33,513 nt of DNA, from the NCBI GenBank assembly GCA_009909005.1, contig JAAAOG010000158.1, forward strand, positions 1-33,513. Direction: 5' to 3'. Shown one piece after another: positions 24,630-32,829 of the stretch. A program made the position numbers and the translations under genes. The DNA is from Alphaproteobacteria bacterium (GTDB lineage Bacteria; Pseudomonadota; Alphaproteobacteria; DSM-16000; Inquilinaceae). Under the pieces are notes generated by a model. It worked only from the letters and a program-made list of their open reading frames with translations. It did no database searches and was not told the DNA's origin. Position 1 is the first letter of the stretch. Each line of letters opens with the position of its first letter.

Positions 24630-25703
24630 ATGCCTGCACCGCAAAACCCGCACGATGCACTGTTCCGCTGTCTTCTGGACAACCCGGAGGATGCCGGCGC
24701 GTTGATCCGCGAGCAGCTGCCGCCGGACATCGCCGCAGATCTGTCCGATCGGCCGCCCATCCTCACCGATGCGACCTTCATCGATCCAAGCCTGAAGGAG
24801 ACCCGCGGCGACAGGCTCTACGAGGTAGAGTTGAGGGACGGGTCGCCGGCGCTGCTTTATGTCCTCTTCGAGCATAAGAGCACGCCGGACTCCGATACGC
24901 CGCTGCAGCTTCTCGGCTATATGGTCCGAATCTGGCAGCGCTATACCGCTGGCGGGCCTCGCCGGAAAGCCGCCCTTCCGGCAATCATTCCGCTCGTGAT
25001 CTATCACGGGCAGGTGCCGTGGCGCGTGCCGCTTTCGGTGTTCGACTGCATCTCCGGGGCCGGTCACTGGAAGGAACGGCTGCGCGATTTCCGCTACATC
25101 GTCCGCGATCTGGGCCGCATCGACAACGCGGTATTGTCCCGCACGCCAACCGTGCGGGCGGTGCTGCTGGCCCTGAAATATGCCGCGGCGAAGGAGGCGC
25201 CCCGCGAAATCCTGGCCGAGATCGTCGCTTCATTACCCGAAGGCTCGCAGCTGGAGATTCAAGGCCTCATCTATATGCTTCGCACGTTCAGTCGATTGGA
25301 CCGGGAAACCCTGGTAGATATTGTCAGCGAGGCGAGGCCCGACAGGAGAGACGAGATGGTATCGCTTGCGGCACAGGAATGGATCCAGGAAGGGCTGGAG
25401 AGAGGGTTAAGGCGGGGCCTTGAGCAGGGCCTTGAGCAGGGCCTTGAGCAGGGCCTTGAGCAAGGCCGCGAACAGGGCCGCGAACAGGGCCGCGAACAGG
25501 GTCTTGAGCAGGGCAAAACGATGGGGGAAGCCCATGGTCTTGCCGAGAGCATTGTCGAGATCCTGGCAATGCGGTTTGGGACGGTGGATCCAATGCTTGA
25601 CGCCCGACTCTCGGAGCTTTCGGCCGAGACACTGCGGCCGCTGGTCAGGCGGGCCCTCACGATCTCCTCCCCGGAAGCCCTGCTCGACGCAACATCGCCA
25701 TGA
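24630..25703 (+). CDS. Rpn family recombination-promoting nuclease / putative transposase (YhgA-like)
   Basis: A 357-residue protein of the Rpn/YhgA group, whose members are PD-(D/E)XK DNases that promote RecA-independent recombination. The N-terminal half shows HDALFRCLL (8-16), then a nuclease core with a conserved Asp in FIDPSL or GDRLYEVEL, and the E-x-K motif LFEHKST. The middle has PLVIYHGQVPW and LRDFRYIVRDL. From about residue 249 comes a glycine/glutamine/glutamate tract made of GLEQ and GREQ tetrapeptides, then a C-terminal helical region. A GGAAGG precedes the ATG at 24630. The gene is solitary and resembles the truncated copy at the left edge. Its tetrapeptide tract is encoded by an exact 12-bp tandem repeat that may vary in number. 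Confidence 0.85.
   Translation: MPAPQNPHDALFRCLLDNPEDAGALIREQLPPDIAADLSDRPPILTDATFIDPSLKETRGDRLYEVELRDGSPALLYVLFEHKSTPDSDTPLQLLGYMVRIWQRYTAGGPRRKAALPAIIPLVIYHGQVPWRVPLSVFDCISGAGHWKERLRDFRYIVRDLGRIDNAVLSRTPTVRAVLLALKYAAAKEAPREILAEIVASLPEGSQLEIQGLIYMLRTFSRLDRETLVDIVSEARPDRRDEMVSLAAQEWIQEGLERGLRRGLEQGLEQGLEQGLEQGREQGREQGREQGLEQGKTMGEAHGLAESIVEILAMRFGTVDPMLDARLSELSAETLRPLVRRALTISSPEALLDATSP
25416..25511 (+). repeat. 12-bp tandem repeat (8 copies) inside the Rpn-type gene
   Basis: Eight consecutive 12-bp units, GGCCTTGAGCAG four times (the fourth ending in A), GGCCGCGAACAG three times and GGTCTTGAGCAG once, encode the tetrapeptides GLEQ and GREQ. The unit length is a multiple of three, so copy-number change by slippage would keep the frame. 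The two unit types appear in blocks, which suggests local duplication. Confidence 0.9.
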
Positions 25704-25864
25704 CCGGGCTCCGGTCCGGATTTTTGCCTGCCGATTTCTGCGGCCTGCCGGTGCCTGCCCAAGCGGCCATAGTCCCACATCTGCCCGCGCGCGGATAAGG
25801 CCGCTTTGCGCGGGCGGGCAGCGGGCTTATGTTGACCTCGGGTCGGCGCAGGGGTGTCCGAGTG

Positions 25865-27313
25865 ATGAGGCGGGCTGTGCGTTCAAATGGGTTTCGGACA
25901 GCCGGCATGCTGGCGCTTTGTTTAACCGTGACTGCGCTCGGCGGGCCGACAAGGCCGGCTATGGCGCAGGAGCGGCTGGTGCCGGAAAGCCGCGAAGAGG
26001 TCCGCCTCAGCTTTGCACCGCTGGTGCGGGAGGCGGCGCCGGCCGTCGTCAATATTCACACCAGCCGGCTGGTGCGCAGCCGCGTCCGCTCGCCTCTCTA
26101 CAACGACCCGTTCTACCGCCGCTTCTTCGACCACGGCGCCCCGCGCGCGCCGGTGCAGGAGGAGGTGCAGAACTCGCTCGGCTCCGGCGTCATCATCCGC
26201 AGTGACGGCCTCGTCGTGACCAACCACCATGTCATCGAAGGCGCCGATGCCATCACCGTGGTGCTGATGGACCGGCGGGAATTCCAGGCCGATGTGCTGG
26301 TGTCCGACGACGAGACCGACCTGGCGGTGCTCAAGCTGGTCGATGTCGAGGACGCGCTGCCCGAGCTCGACCTCGCCGACAGCGACAGCCTGGAGGTCGG
26401 CGACCTGGTGCTGGCGATCGGCAATCCCTTCGGCGTCGGCCAGACGGTGACCAGCGGCATCGTCTCGGCGCTCGCACGGACGACCGTCGGCATCGCCGAT
26501 TACAGCTTCTTCATTCAGACCGACGCGGCGATCAATCCCGGCAATTCCGGCGGGGCTCTGGTCGATATCGACGGCCGCCTTGTCGGCATCAACACCGCCA
26601 TTTACAGCCGCTCCGGCGGCTCCATGGGCATCGGCTTCGCCATCCCGGCCAATATGGTGCGCTCGGTGGTCGAGGGGCTGGAGCGCGGCATGCCGCTGGT
26701 CCGGCCCTGGCTCGGGGTCGCCTTTCAGGACGTGACGTCGGACCTCGCCGAGGGCCTGGAGCTCGACCGGCCGGGCGGCGTGCTGGTGACCGCCGTCCAG
26801 CCGGACAGCCCGGCCGACGAGGCCGGGCTCGGCAATGGCGACGTCATCCTTGCGGTCAATGACCAGCCGGTGAATGACAGCCAGGCCCTGCGTTTCCGCA
26901 TCGCCACCCTGAGCATCGGCGACACCGCGCGGCTCGGCATCTGGCGCCGCGGCGAGCGGCAGCAGGTGCCCTTCGACGTCCGGCCGCCGCCGGAGGACCC
27001 GCCGCGTCGGGTGAGGCTGCTCGACGGCCGGCACCCTCTGGCCGGCGCGGTGGTCGCCAACCTCTCGCCCGCCCTGATCGCCGAGATCGATTTCGACGGC
27101 CGCCCGCGCCGGGGTGTGGTGGTCCTGGAGGTGCGCAGCCCCTCCCGCGCCGCCGGGCTCGGCCTGCAGCCGCTGGACGTCGTCACCCGCATCGACGGCC
27201 GCGACATGCAGGGGGTCGAGGCGCTGGAACGCTATCTGGCGCAGAGCCGCCCGCCCTGGCGGGTCGAGGTGATGCGCGGCAATGACCCCCTGCAGGCGAC
27301 GGTGAACCGCTGA
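25865..27313 (+). CDS. Periplasmic serine protease of the HtrA/DegP family
   Basis: A 482-residue trypsin-like protease with two PDZ domains that degrades or refolds misfolded envelope proteins. An N-terminal signal peptide (about 1-34, ending PAMA before QE) directs it to the periplasm. The catalytic triad is H122 (TNHHVIEG), D152 (DDETDLAVLK) and S228 (NPGNSGGAL). PDZ1 spans about 290-385 (PWLGVAFQDV...NGDVILAVNDQPV) and PDZ2 about 400-482 (GVVVLEVRSPSRAAGLGLQPLDVVTRIDG). ATG 25865 is chosen because it places the signal peptide correctly; an in-frame ATG at 25829 would add a non-signal-like extension. The stop codon directly abuts the GTG start of rarA, an arrangement seen in other alphaproteobacteria. 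Confidence 0.95.
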   Translation: MRRAVRSNGFRTAGMLALCLTVTALGGPTRPAMAQERLVPESREEVRLSFAPLVREAAPAVVNIHTSRLVRSRVRSPLYNDPFYRRFFDHGAPRAPVQEEVQNSLGSGVIIRSDGLVVTNHHVIEGADAITVVLMDRREFQADVLVSDDETDLAVLKLVDVEDALPELDLADSDSLEVGDLVLAIGNPFGVGQTVTSGIVSALARTTVGIADYSFFIQTDAAINPGNSGGALVDIDGRLVGINTAIYSRSGGSMGIGFAIPANMVRSVVEGLERGMPLVRPWLGVAFQDVTSDLAEGLELDRPGGVLVTAVQPDSPADEAGLGNGDVILAVNDQPVNDSQALRFRIATLSIGDTARLGIWRRGERQQVPFDVRPPPEDPPRRVRLLDGRHPLAGAVVANLSPALIAEIDFDGRPRRGVVVLEVRSPSRAAGLGLQPLDVVTRIDGRDMQGVEALERYLAQSRPPWRVEVMRGNDPLQATVNR

Positions 27314-28669
27314 GTGGCCCGCAGCAAGGCACCCAAGACCGGGCAACCGGAGAACGAAGTCGGCCTCTTCACGCCCCTGGCCGCCCGGCCGCTCGCCGAC
27401 CGGCTGCGCCCGGCCCGCCTCGAGGACGTCGTCGGCCAGGACCACCTCCTCGCCTCCGACGCCCCGATCGGCCGCATGGTGCGGGCCCGCCGGCTCGCCT
27501 CGATGGTCCTCTGGGGCCCGGCCGGCTGCGGCAAGACCACCGTGGCGCGGCTGCTGGCCGAAGCGAGCGACCTCGAGTTCGAGCCGCTGTCCGCCGTCTT
27601 CTCCGGCGTCGCCGATCTGCGCAAGGTCTTCGACCGGGCGCGCGAGCGCCGGCGGGCCGGCGGCGGCACCCTGCTGTTCGTCGACGAAATTCACCGCTTC
27701 AACCGGGCGCAGCAGGACGGCTTCCTGCCCGTGGTCGAGGACGGCACGGTGGTGCTGGTCGGCGCCACCACCGAGAACCCCTCCTTCGAGCTGAACGCGC
27801 CGCTGCTCTCGCGCTGCCAGGTCTTCGTCCTGCGCCGGCTCGACGATGCCGCGCTGGAGGCGCTGCTCGCCCGGGCCGAGGCGGAAGAAAGCCGGACCCT
27901 GCCGCTGACCGATGAGGCGCGGACGGCCCTGAAGGCGATGGCCGACGGCGACGGCCGTTTCCTCCTCAATCTCTGCGAGGCGTTGTTCGCGCTACCGGCC
28001 GGGGCGGCACCGCTCGATGCGGCCGGGCTGACGGCGACCGTGCAAAAGCGCGCGCCCGTCTACGACAAGGCGCAGGAGGGCCATTACAACCTCATCAGCG
28101 CCCTGCACAAGAGCCTGCGCGGCTCCGATACCGATGCCGCCCTTTACTGGCTGGCCCGCATGCTGGTCGCCGGCGAGGACCCGCGCTACATCGCCCGCCG
28201 TCTGGCGCGCTTCGCCGTGGAGGATATCGGGCTGGCCGACCCGCAGGCGCTGCCCCAGGCGCTGGCCGCCTGGGACGCCTATGAGCGGCTCGGCTCGCCG
28301 GAAGGGGAACTCGCCATCGTCCAGGCGGTCATCTATCTCGGCACGGCGCCGAAATCGAACGCCGCCTATGTCGCCCTCGGCGCGGCGCAGCGCGCCGCCA
28401 AGGAAACGGGCAGCCTGATGCCCCCGGCCCATATCCTCAATGCCCCGACCCGGCTGATGAAAGAGCTGGGCTATGGGCGGGGCTATGAATACGACCATGA
28501 CAGCCCCGAGGGCTTTTCCGGCCAGAACTATTTCCCCGAAGCCATGGACCGCGCCCGCTTCTATCACCCGAGCGCGCGCGGCTTCGAACGCGAGATCGGC
28601 AAGAGGCTGGCGTATTGGGAGCGGCTGCGGGCCGGCCGCGGCGATCCGCATGGCGATGGCTCTCGCTAA
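27314..28669 (+). CDS. rarA: Replication-associated recombination protein A (RarA/MgsA), AAA+ ATPase
   Basis: RarA is a cytoplasmic AAA+ ATPase related to clamp loaders and eukaryotic WRNIP1, acting at stalled replication forks. The 451-residue product has the N-terminal PLADRLRPARLEDVVGQDHLL (26-46), Walker A GPAGCGKTT (68-76), Walker B LLFVDEIHRFN (120-130), sensor 1 VGATTENPSFELN and the MgsA C-terminal domain with YDKAQEGHYNLISALHKSLRGSD and ARMLVAGEDPRYIARRLARFA. The start is a GTG immediately after the htrA TGA, so translation is probably coupled. The length is typical and nothing is missing. Confidence 0.96.
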   Translation: MARSKAPKTGQPENEVGLFTPLAARPLADRLRPARLEDVVGQDHLLASDAPIGRMVRARRLASMVLWGPAGCGKTTVARLLAEASDLEFEPLSAVFSGVADLRKVFDRARERRRAGGGTLLFVDEIHRFNRAQQDGFLPVVEDGTVVLVGATTENPSFELNAPLLSRCQVFVLRRLDDAALEALLARAEAEESRTLPLTDEARTALKAMADGDGRFLLNLCEALFALPAGAAPLDAAGLTATVQKRAPVYDKAQEGHYNLISALHKSLRGSDTDAALYWLARMLVAGEDPRYIARRLARFAVEDIGLADPQALPQALAAWDAYERLGSPEGELAIVQAVIYLGTAPKSNAAYVALGAAQRAAKETGSLMPPAHILNAPTRLMKELGYGRGYEYDHDSPEGFSGQNYFPEAMDRARFYHPSARGFEREIGKRLAYWERLRAGRGDPHGDGSR

Positions 28670-28738
28670 AGCCGTCCCGGATCCTATGTGAGTCGGCGTA
28701 GCTGTGATCACGCGCATTGACAGGGCGACAGGACCGGC

Positions 28739-29473
28739 ATGGCTCAGTCCAAGAAGGATTCCCTCCCCACGGCATCGGCCGGCCAAGCCGACGTCGACGC
28801 TTTTCTGAAGAAGATCGCCGCCACCCCGGCGCCGCGCACCGATGGCCGCCGCGGCCGGCTGGTCTTCGCCATGGATGCCACCGCCAGCCGCGAGCCGACC
28901 TGGGACCGCGCCTGCCACCTGCAGGGCGAAATGTTCGAGGCGACGACGGCGCTGGGCGGGCTCGACGTGCAGCTGGTCTTCTACCGCGGCTTTCGGGAGT
29001 GCAAGGCCAGCCCCTGGGTCTCCGACAGCCGTGCCCTGCTGCAGCGCATGACCGCGGTGCGCTGCCTCGGCGGCAAGACGCAGGTCGGGCGCATGCTGAA
29101 GCACGTGCTGAAGGAGAACGAGAAGCAGCGGGTCAATGCCCTGGTTTTCGTCGGCGACTGCTTCGAGGAGGATGTCGACGAGGTCTGCCACACCGCCGGC
29201 GAGCTGGGGCTGCGCGGCGTCCCGGCCTTCATTTTTCATGAGGGGCCGGACCCGGTGGCGCGCCAGGCCTTCCAGCAGATCGCCCGGCTGACCCGCGGCG
29301 CCTATTGCCCGTTCAATGCCGCCAGCGCCCGCCAGCTGAAGGAGCTGCTGGGCGCCGTCGCGGTCTATGCCGCCGGCGGCTACAAGGCGCTGAGCGATTA
29401 CGGCAAGGCCCGCGGGGGCGAGGAGGTTCGCCAACTGACCCACCAGATGGGCCCGGAGAAGGCGCGGCGATGA
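28739..29473 (+). CDS. VWA-domain protein
   Basis: A 244-residue protein whose core resembles a von Willebrand factor A domain. LVFAMDATASRE carries a MIDAS-like D46-x-T48-x-S50; further blocks are LVFYRGFRECKASPW, a conserved GGKTQVGRML supplying a MIDAS threonine, and NALVFVGDCFEEDVDEV. There is no signal peptide. The gene overlaps the downstream DnaJ-domain gene by 4 bp (ATGA), so both proteins are probably made together and may act together. The pair is recurrent in alphaproteobacteria to my recollection, but a function is not established. The start ATG 28739 fits the beginning of the conserved sequence. Confidence 0.83.
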   Translation: MAQSKKDSLPTASAGQADVDAFLKKIAATPAPRTDGRRGRLVFAMDATASREPTWDRACHLQGEMFEATTALGGLDVQLVFYRGFRECKASPWVSDSRALLQRMTAVRCLGGKTQVGRMLKHVLKENEKQRVNALVFVGDCFEEDVDEVCHTAGELGLRGVPAFIFHEGPDPVARQAFQQIARLTRGAYCPFNAASARQLKELLGAVAVYAAGGYKALSDYGKARGGEEVRQLTHQMGPEKARR

Positions 29474-30213
29474 TCCAGGGGCTGATCCTCGGCATCTGTC
29501 TGCTTGTCGGGGTCGTTCTGCTGCTCAACTGGTTTGCCAAGGCCGATCCGCGGGCCATGGCCCGGCTGGCGAAATATGGCGGCATGGCGCTGGGCATCGG
29601 GGTCATTCTGTTCCTCACCATCACCGGCCGGCTGCCGGCGCTCGTCGGCGCGCTGGGGGCCCTGCTGCCCTTCCTGTTGAACCTGCGGCGCGTCGCCGAC
29701 CGGCTGAAGAGCATGGCCGGGCCCTCGCCGGGGCAGAAATCGGGTCTGGATACCGCCTGGTTGCATGTCGAGCTCGACCACGACACCGGCCGGATGGGCG
29801 GCGCGGTGCGTCAGGGCAGCTTCGCCGGCCGAACCCTCGACGACCTGACCGTCGAGGAGCTGATCCGCCTCAGAGGCGAGTGCGCCGCCGACGACCCGCA
29901 GTCCGTCGCCATCGTCGAGGCCTTTCTCGACCGCACGCACGGCGCCGAGTGGCGCGAGGCGGCAGGCGAAGAGGCTGCCGAGGGCGGCCCGGGGGCCGGT
30001 ACCGGCGCCGGCGGCGGGACCGGCGGCCCTTCGGGCGGTCGGATGACCAAGGCAGAGGCCTATCGCGTGCTGGGGCTGGAGCCCGGCGCCGATACGGCAG
30101 CGATCAAGCAGGCGCATCGCCGGCTGATGAAAAAGTTTCATCCGGATCAGGGCGGCTCCGACTATTTCGCCGCCAAACTCAACGAGGCCAAGGACATTCT
30201 TCTCGGTTCCTGA
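29470..30213 (+). CDS. Membrane-anchored DnaJ-domain protein
   Basis: A 247-residue protein with one or two hydrophobic segments near the N-terminus (about 3-22 and 36-70), a middle soluble region, a Gly/Ala-rich linker (about 172-192) and a C-terminal J domain (about 193-247). The J domain contains AYRVLGLEPGADTAAIKQAHRRL and the essential HPD motif in KKFHPDQGGS. The ordering (membrane anchor first, J domain last) resembles type III J proteins such as TIM14/Pam18-like bacterial proteins, so it probably recruits DnaK to the inner membrane. The start ATG overlaps the stop of the VWA gene. The client is unknown. Confidence 0.9.
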   Translation: MIQGLILGICLLVGVVLLLNWFAKADPRAMARLAKYGGMALGIGVILFLTITGRLPALVGALGALLPFLLNLRRVADRLKSMAGPSPGQKSGLDTAWLHVELDHDTGRMGGAVRQGSFAGRTLDDLTVEELIRLRGECAADDPQSVAIVEAFLDRTHGAEWREAAGEEAAEGGPGAGTGAGGGTGGPSGGRMTKAEAYRVLGLEPGADTAAIKQAHRRLMKKFHPDQGGSDYFAAKLNEAKDILLGS

Positions 30214-30300
30214 CTCGAAGTGCGGCATGATGGTTTCTTATCGCTTTATCAACATTCGCCCGCTTAGCTTGTCAGGACCCGGGCGACATGGCACTGTCTC

Positions 30301-31281
30301 ATGACTGATCATCCTCAGCCGGCTGCGAATTCCGGCGCCGTAACCTGCGCGAAGCCGCTCATGATTAAACCCGTCCGCAAGGCCGTCCTGCCCGTCGCCG
30401 GGCTGGGCACCCGTTCTTTGCCCGCGACCAAGGTGATGCCGAAGGAAATGCTCACCGTGGTTGATAAACCCATCGTTCAGTTCGCCGTCGAGGAGGCGCA
30501 GGCCGCCGGGATCGAGGAGTTCATCTTCGTGACCAGCCGCGGCAAGAACGTGCTGGAAGACCATTTCGACTATCACGGCGAGCTCTACGACAATCTGCGC
30601 AAGCGCGGGAAATCGGGCGAGCTGGCCGCCGCCCGCACGGCGGAGCTGGCGACCGGCACCTTCTGTTCGGTGCGGCAGGCCGAACCGCTCGGTCTCGGCC
30701 ACGCCATCTGGTGCGCCCGCATGATCATCGGCCAGGAGCCGTTTGCGGTGATGCTGCCGGACGAGCTGTTCCTGTGCCGCACGCCGCTGCTCAAACAGAT
30801 GCTCGACGCCTATAAGCGCCTGGGCGGCAACCTTATCGCCGTACGCGAAGTGCCGCGGGAGATGTCGGCCCGCTACGGCATGGTCGACACCAACGGCGAT
30901 GACGGTGCCATTGCCTCGATCCGCGGTCTCGTCGAAAAGCCCTCGCCGGCCGAATCGCCCTCGACCCTGTCGATCGTCGGCCGCTACGTCCTGCAGCCGG
31001 AAGTCCTGCACGCGCTCGACCGCTGGGAGGCGGGGCGCGGCGGCGAAATCCAGCTGACCGACGCGGTGGCGAAGCTGGTCGGCAAGCAGCCGGTCCATGG
31101 CATGCGTTTCGAAGGCCGGCGCTTCGACTGCGGCATCAAGGCGGAATATGTCGCCGCCAATGTCGCCTATGCGCTGGCCCGCGACGAGCTGTCGGACGAT
31201 GTCCGCGCCCTGGTCACCGACCTCCTCGACACCGGCGAGGCGGTGACGCCGGCCCCCCTCGCCGCGGCCGTCGGGACGTGA
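30301..31281 (+). CDS. galU: UTP-glucose-1-phosphate uridylyltransferase GalU
   Basis: GalU makes UDP-glucose from UTP and glucose-1-phosphate for exopolysaccharide and lipopolysaccharide synthesis. The 326-residue nucleotidyltransferase has KAVLPVAGLGTRSLPATKVMPKEML (about 28-52), IEEFIFVTSRGK, EPLGLGHAIWCA, FAVMLPDELF and the C-terminal FDCGIKAEYVAANVAYA. The usual phenylalanine in GTRFLPATK is a serine here, an uncommon change in the nucleotide-binding loop. Two starts are possible: ATG 30301 as annotated, or ATG 30361, where the protein would begin MIKPVRKAV as in most homologues; neither has a strong ribosome binding site. It is followed by the hexose phosphate mutase that supplies glucose-1-phosphate. 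Confidence 0.94.
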   Translation: MTDHPQPAANSGAVTCAKPLMIKPVRKAVLPVAGLGTRSLPATKVMPKEMLTVVDKPIVQFAVEEAQAAGIEEFIFVTSRGKNVLEDHFDYHGELYDNLRKRGKSGELAAARTAELATGTFCSVRQAEPLGLGHAIWCARMIIGQEPFAVMLPDELFLCRTPLLKQMLDAYKRLGGNLIAVREVPREMSARYGMVDTNGDDGAIASIRGLVEKPSPAESPSTLSIVGRYVLQPEVLHALDRWEAGRGGEIQLTDAVAKLVGKQPVHGMRFEGRRFDCGIKAEYVAANVAYALARDELSDDVRALVTDLLDTGEAVTPAPLAAAVGT

Positions 31282-31368
31282 CTCGGCAAGGCATCGCCAG
31301 GCGGCAATGGCTGGACCGCACGCTTCGGGCGGCTTAAGGTTCGGCCCGGACCCAACGAGGCGGTGCCG

Positions 31369-32766
31369 ATGAGCGACTCCCACCAGTTCGACCCGACCAT
31401 TCTCCGGGAATACGATATGCGCGGCGTGGTCGGCAAGACCCTGACCTCGCGCGATGCCTGGGCGGTCGGCCGCGCCTTCGGCACCATTCTGGCCGAACGC
31501 CATGGGACCACCGTGGCCGTCGCCTATGACGGACGGCTGCACTCGCCGACGCTCGAATCCGCGCTGGTCGACGGGCTCGTCGCCACCGGGTTGACCGTCC
31601 ACCGCATCGGCCTGGGGCCGACGCCGATGCTCTATTACGCGGTCAAGAAGCTGGAAGCCGCCGGCGGGCTGATGATCACCGGCTCGCACAACCCGCCCGA
31701 ATATAACGGCATCAAGATGCTGACGGCGAAGGGGCCGGTCTATGGCGACCAGATTCAGGAGATCGGCCGCGTCGGCGCTGCCGGTACCTGGCGCAGCGGC
31801 GCCGGTACGGTGCACCAGACCGCCATGATCGAGGCTTACATCGACCGGCTGCTCGCCGATTTCGACGGCGATCGGCCGCTCAGCGTCGCCTGGGACGCCG
31901 GCAACGGCGCCACCGGCGAGTTGCTGCGCCTGCTGACCGACCGGCTGCCCGGCCGGCATTTCCTCCTTTACGACGATATCGACGGCCGCTTCCCGAACCA
32001 CCATCCCGATCCGACCATCCCGGCCAATCTGGTCGACCTGCAGCGCACCGTGGCCGAGCAGCGCTGCGATCTCGGCGTCGCCTTTGACGGCGACGGCGAC
32101 CGCATCGGTGCACTTGACGAAAAGGGCCGGATCATCTGGGGCGACCAGCTGGTGGCGATCTACGCCACGGAGGTGCTGAAGGACCGGCCCGGCGCCACCG
32201 TCATCGCCGACGTCAAGGCCAGCCAGACCCTGTTCGACGAGATCGCCCGGCTGGGCGGCGAGCCCTTGATGTGGAAGACCGGCCACTCGCTGCTCAAGGC
32301 CAAGATGGCCGAGACCGGGGCGCCGCTGGCCGGCGAGATGTCGGGCCATATCTTCTTCGCCGACAAGTATTACGGCTTCGACGACGCGCTCTATGCCGCG
32401 GTGCGGCTGATCGGCCTGGCCAGCCGCAGCGGCCGGCCGCTCTCGGCCCTGCGCGACACCCTGCCGGCGGTGCTCAACACCCCGGAAATCCGCTTCACCG
32501 TCGAGGAGGCGCGGAAATTCGCCATCATCGACGAAGTGCGGGCCCGCCTCGCCGCCGCCGGCGCGGACGTGGTCGGCATTGACGGGGTGCGGGTCACCAC
32601 CGCCGACGGCTGGTGGCTGCTGCGCGCCTCCAACACCCAGGACGTGCTGGTCGCCCGGGCCGAGAGCGGAACCGCCGACGGGCTGAAGCGGTTGAAGGAC
32701 CAGATCCACGACCAGCTTGCCGCCTCGGGACTCGATATGAGCGATTTCGGCGCGGCCGGTCATTGA
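31369..32766 (+). CDS. Phosphomannomutase/phosphoglucomutase
   Basis: This alpha-D-phosphohexomutase interconverts the 1- and 6-phosphates of mannose or glucose. In the 465-residue product the early EYDMRGVVG (about 14-22) is followed by the phosphoserine loop [11 protein letters not shown] with S106, the metal-binding loop DGDGDR (240-245), the sugar-binding GEMSGH and the phosphate-binding RASNTQ near the C-terminus. The ATG at 31369 has a GAGG ahead of it; a GTG two codons upstream is the alternative. Next to galU it would provide glucose-1-phosphate for UDP-glucose or mannose-1-phosphate for GDP-mannose; the sequence does not decide between them, so no symbol is given. Confidence 0.94.
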   Translation: MSDSHQFDPTILREYDMRGVVGKTLTSRDAWAVGRAFGTILAERHGTTVAVAYDGRLHSPTLESALVDGLVATGLTVHRIGLGPTPMLYYAVKKLEAAGGLMITGSHNPPEYNGIKMLTAKGPVYGDQIQEIGRVGAAGTWRSGAGTVHQTAMIEAYIDRLLADFDGDRPLSVAWDAGNGATGELLRLLTDRLPGRHFLLYDDIDGRFPNHHPDPTIPANLVDLQRTVAEQRCDLGVAFDGDGDRIGALDEKGRIIWGDQLVAIYATEVLKDRPGATVIADVKASQTLFDEIARLGGEPLMWKTGHSLLKAKMAETGAPLAGEMSGHIFFADKYYGFDDALYAAVRLIGLASRSGRPLSALRDTLPAVLNTPEIRFTVEEARKFAIIDEVRARLAAAGADVVGIDGVRVTTADGWWLLRASNTQDVLVARAESGTADGLKRLKDQIHDQLAASGLDMSDFGAAGH

Positions 32767-32829
32767 CGTCGGGCGCGGAGGCCGGAGCCGGCAGCGCCCC
32801 GACAGCGCCCGCACTGCGGAGGACACGCG

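Noticed and set aside
25416-25511. Possible CRISPR array
   Set aside because: Units are contiguous 12-bp repeats without spacers and lie in a coding frame.
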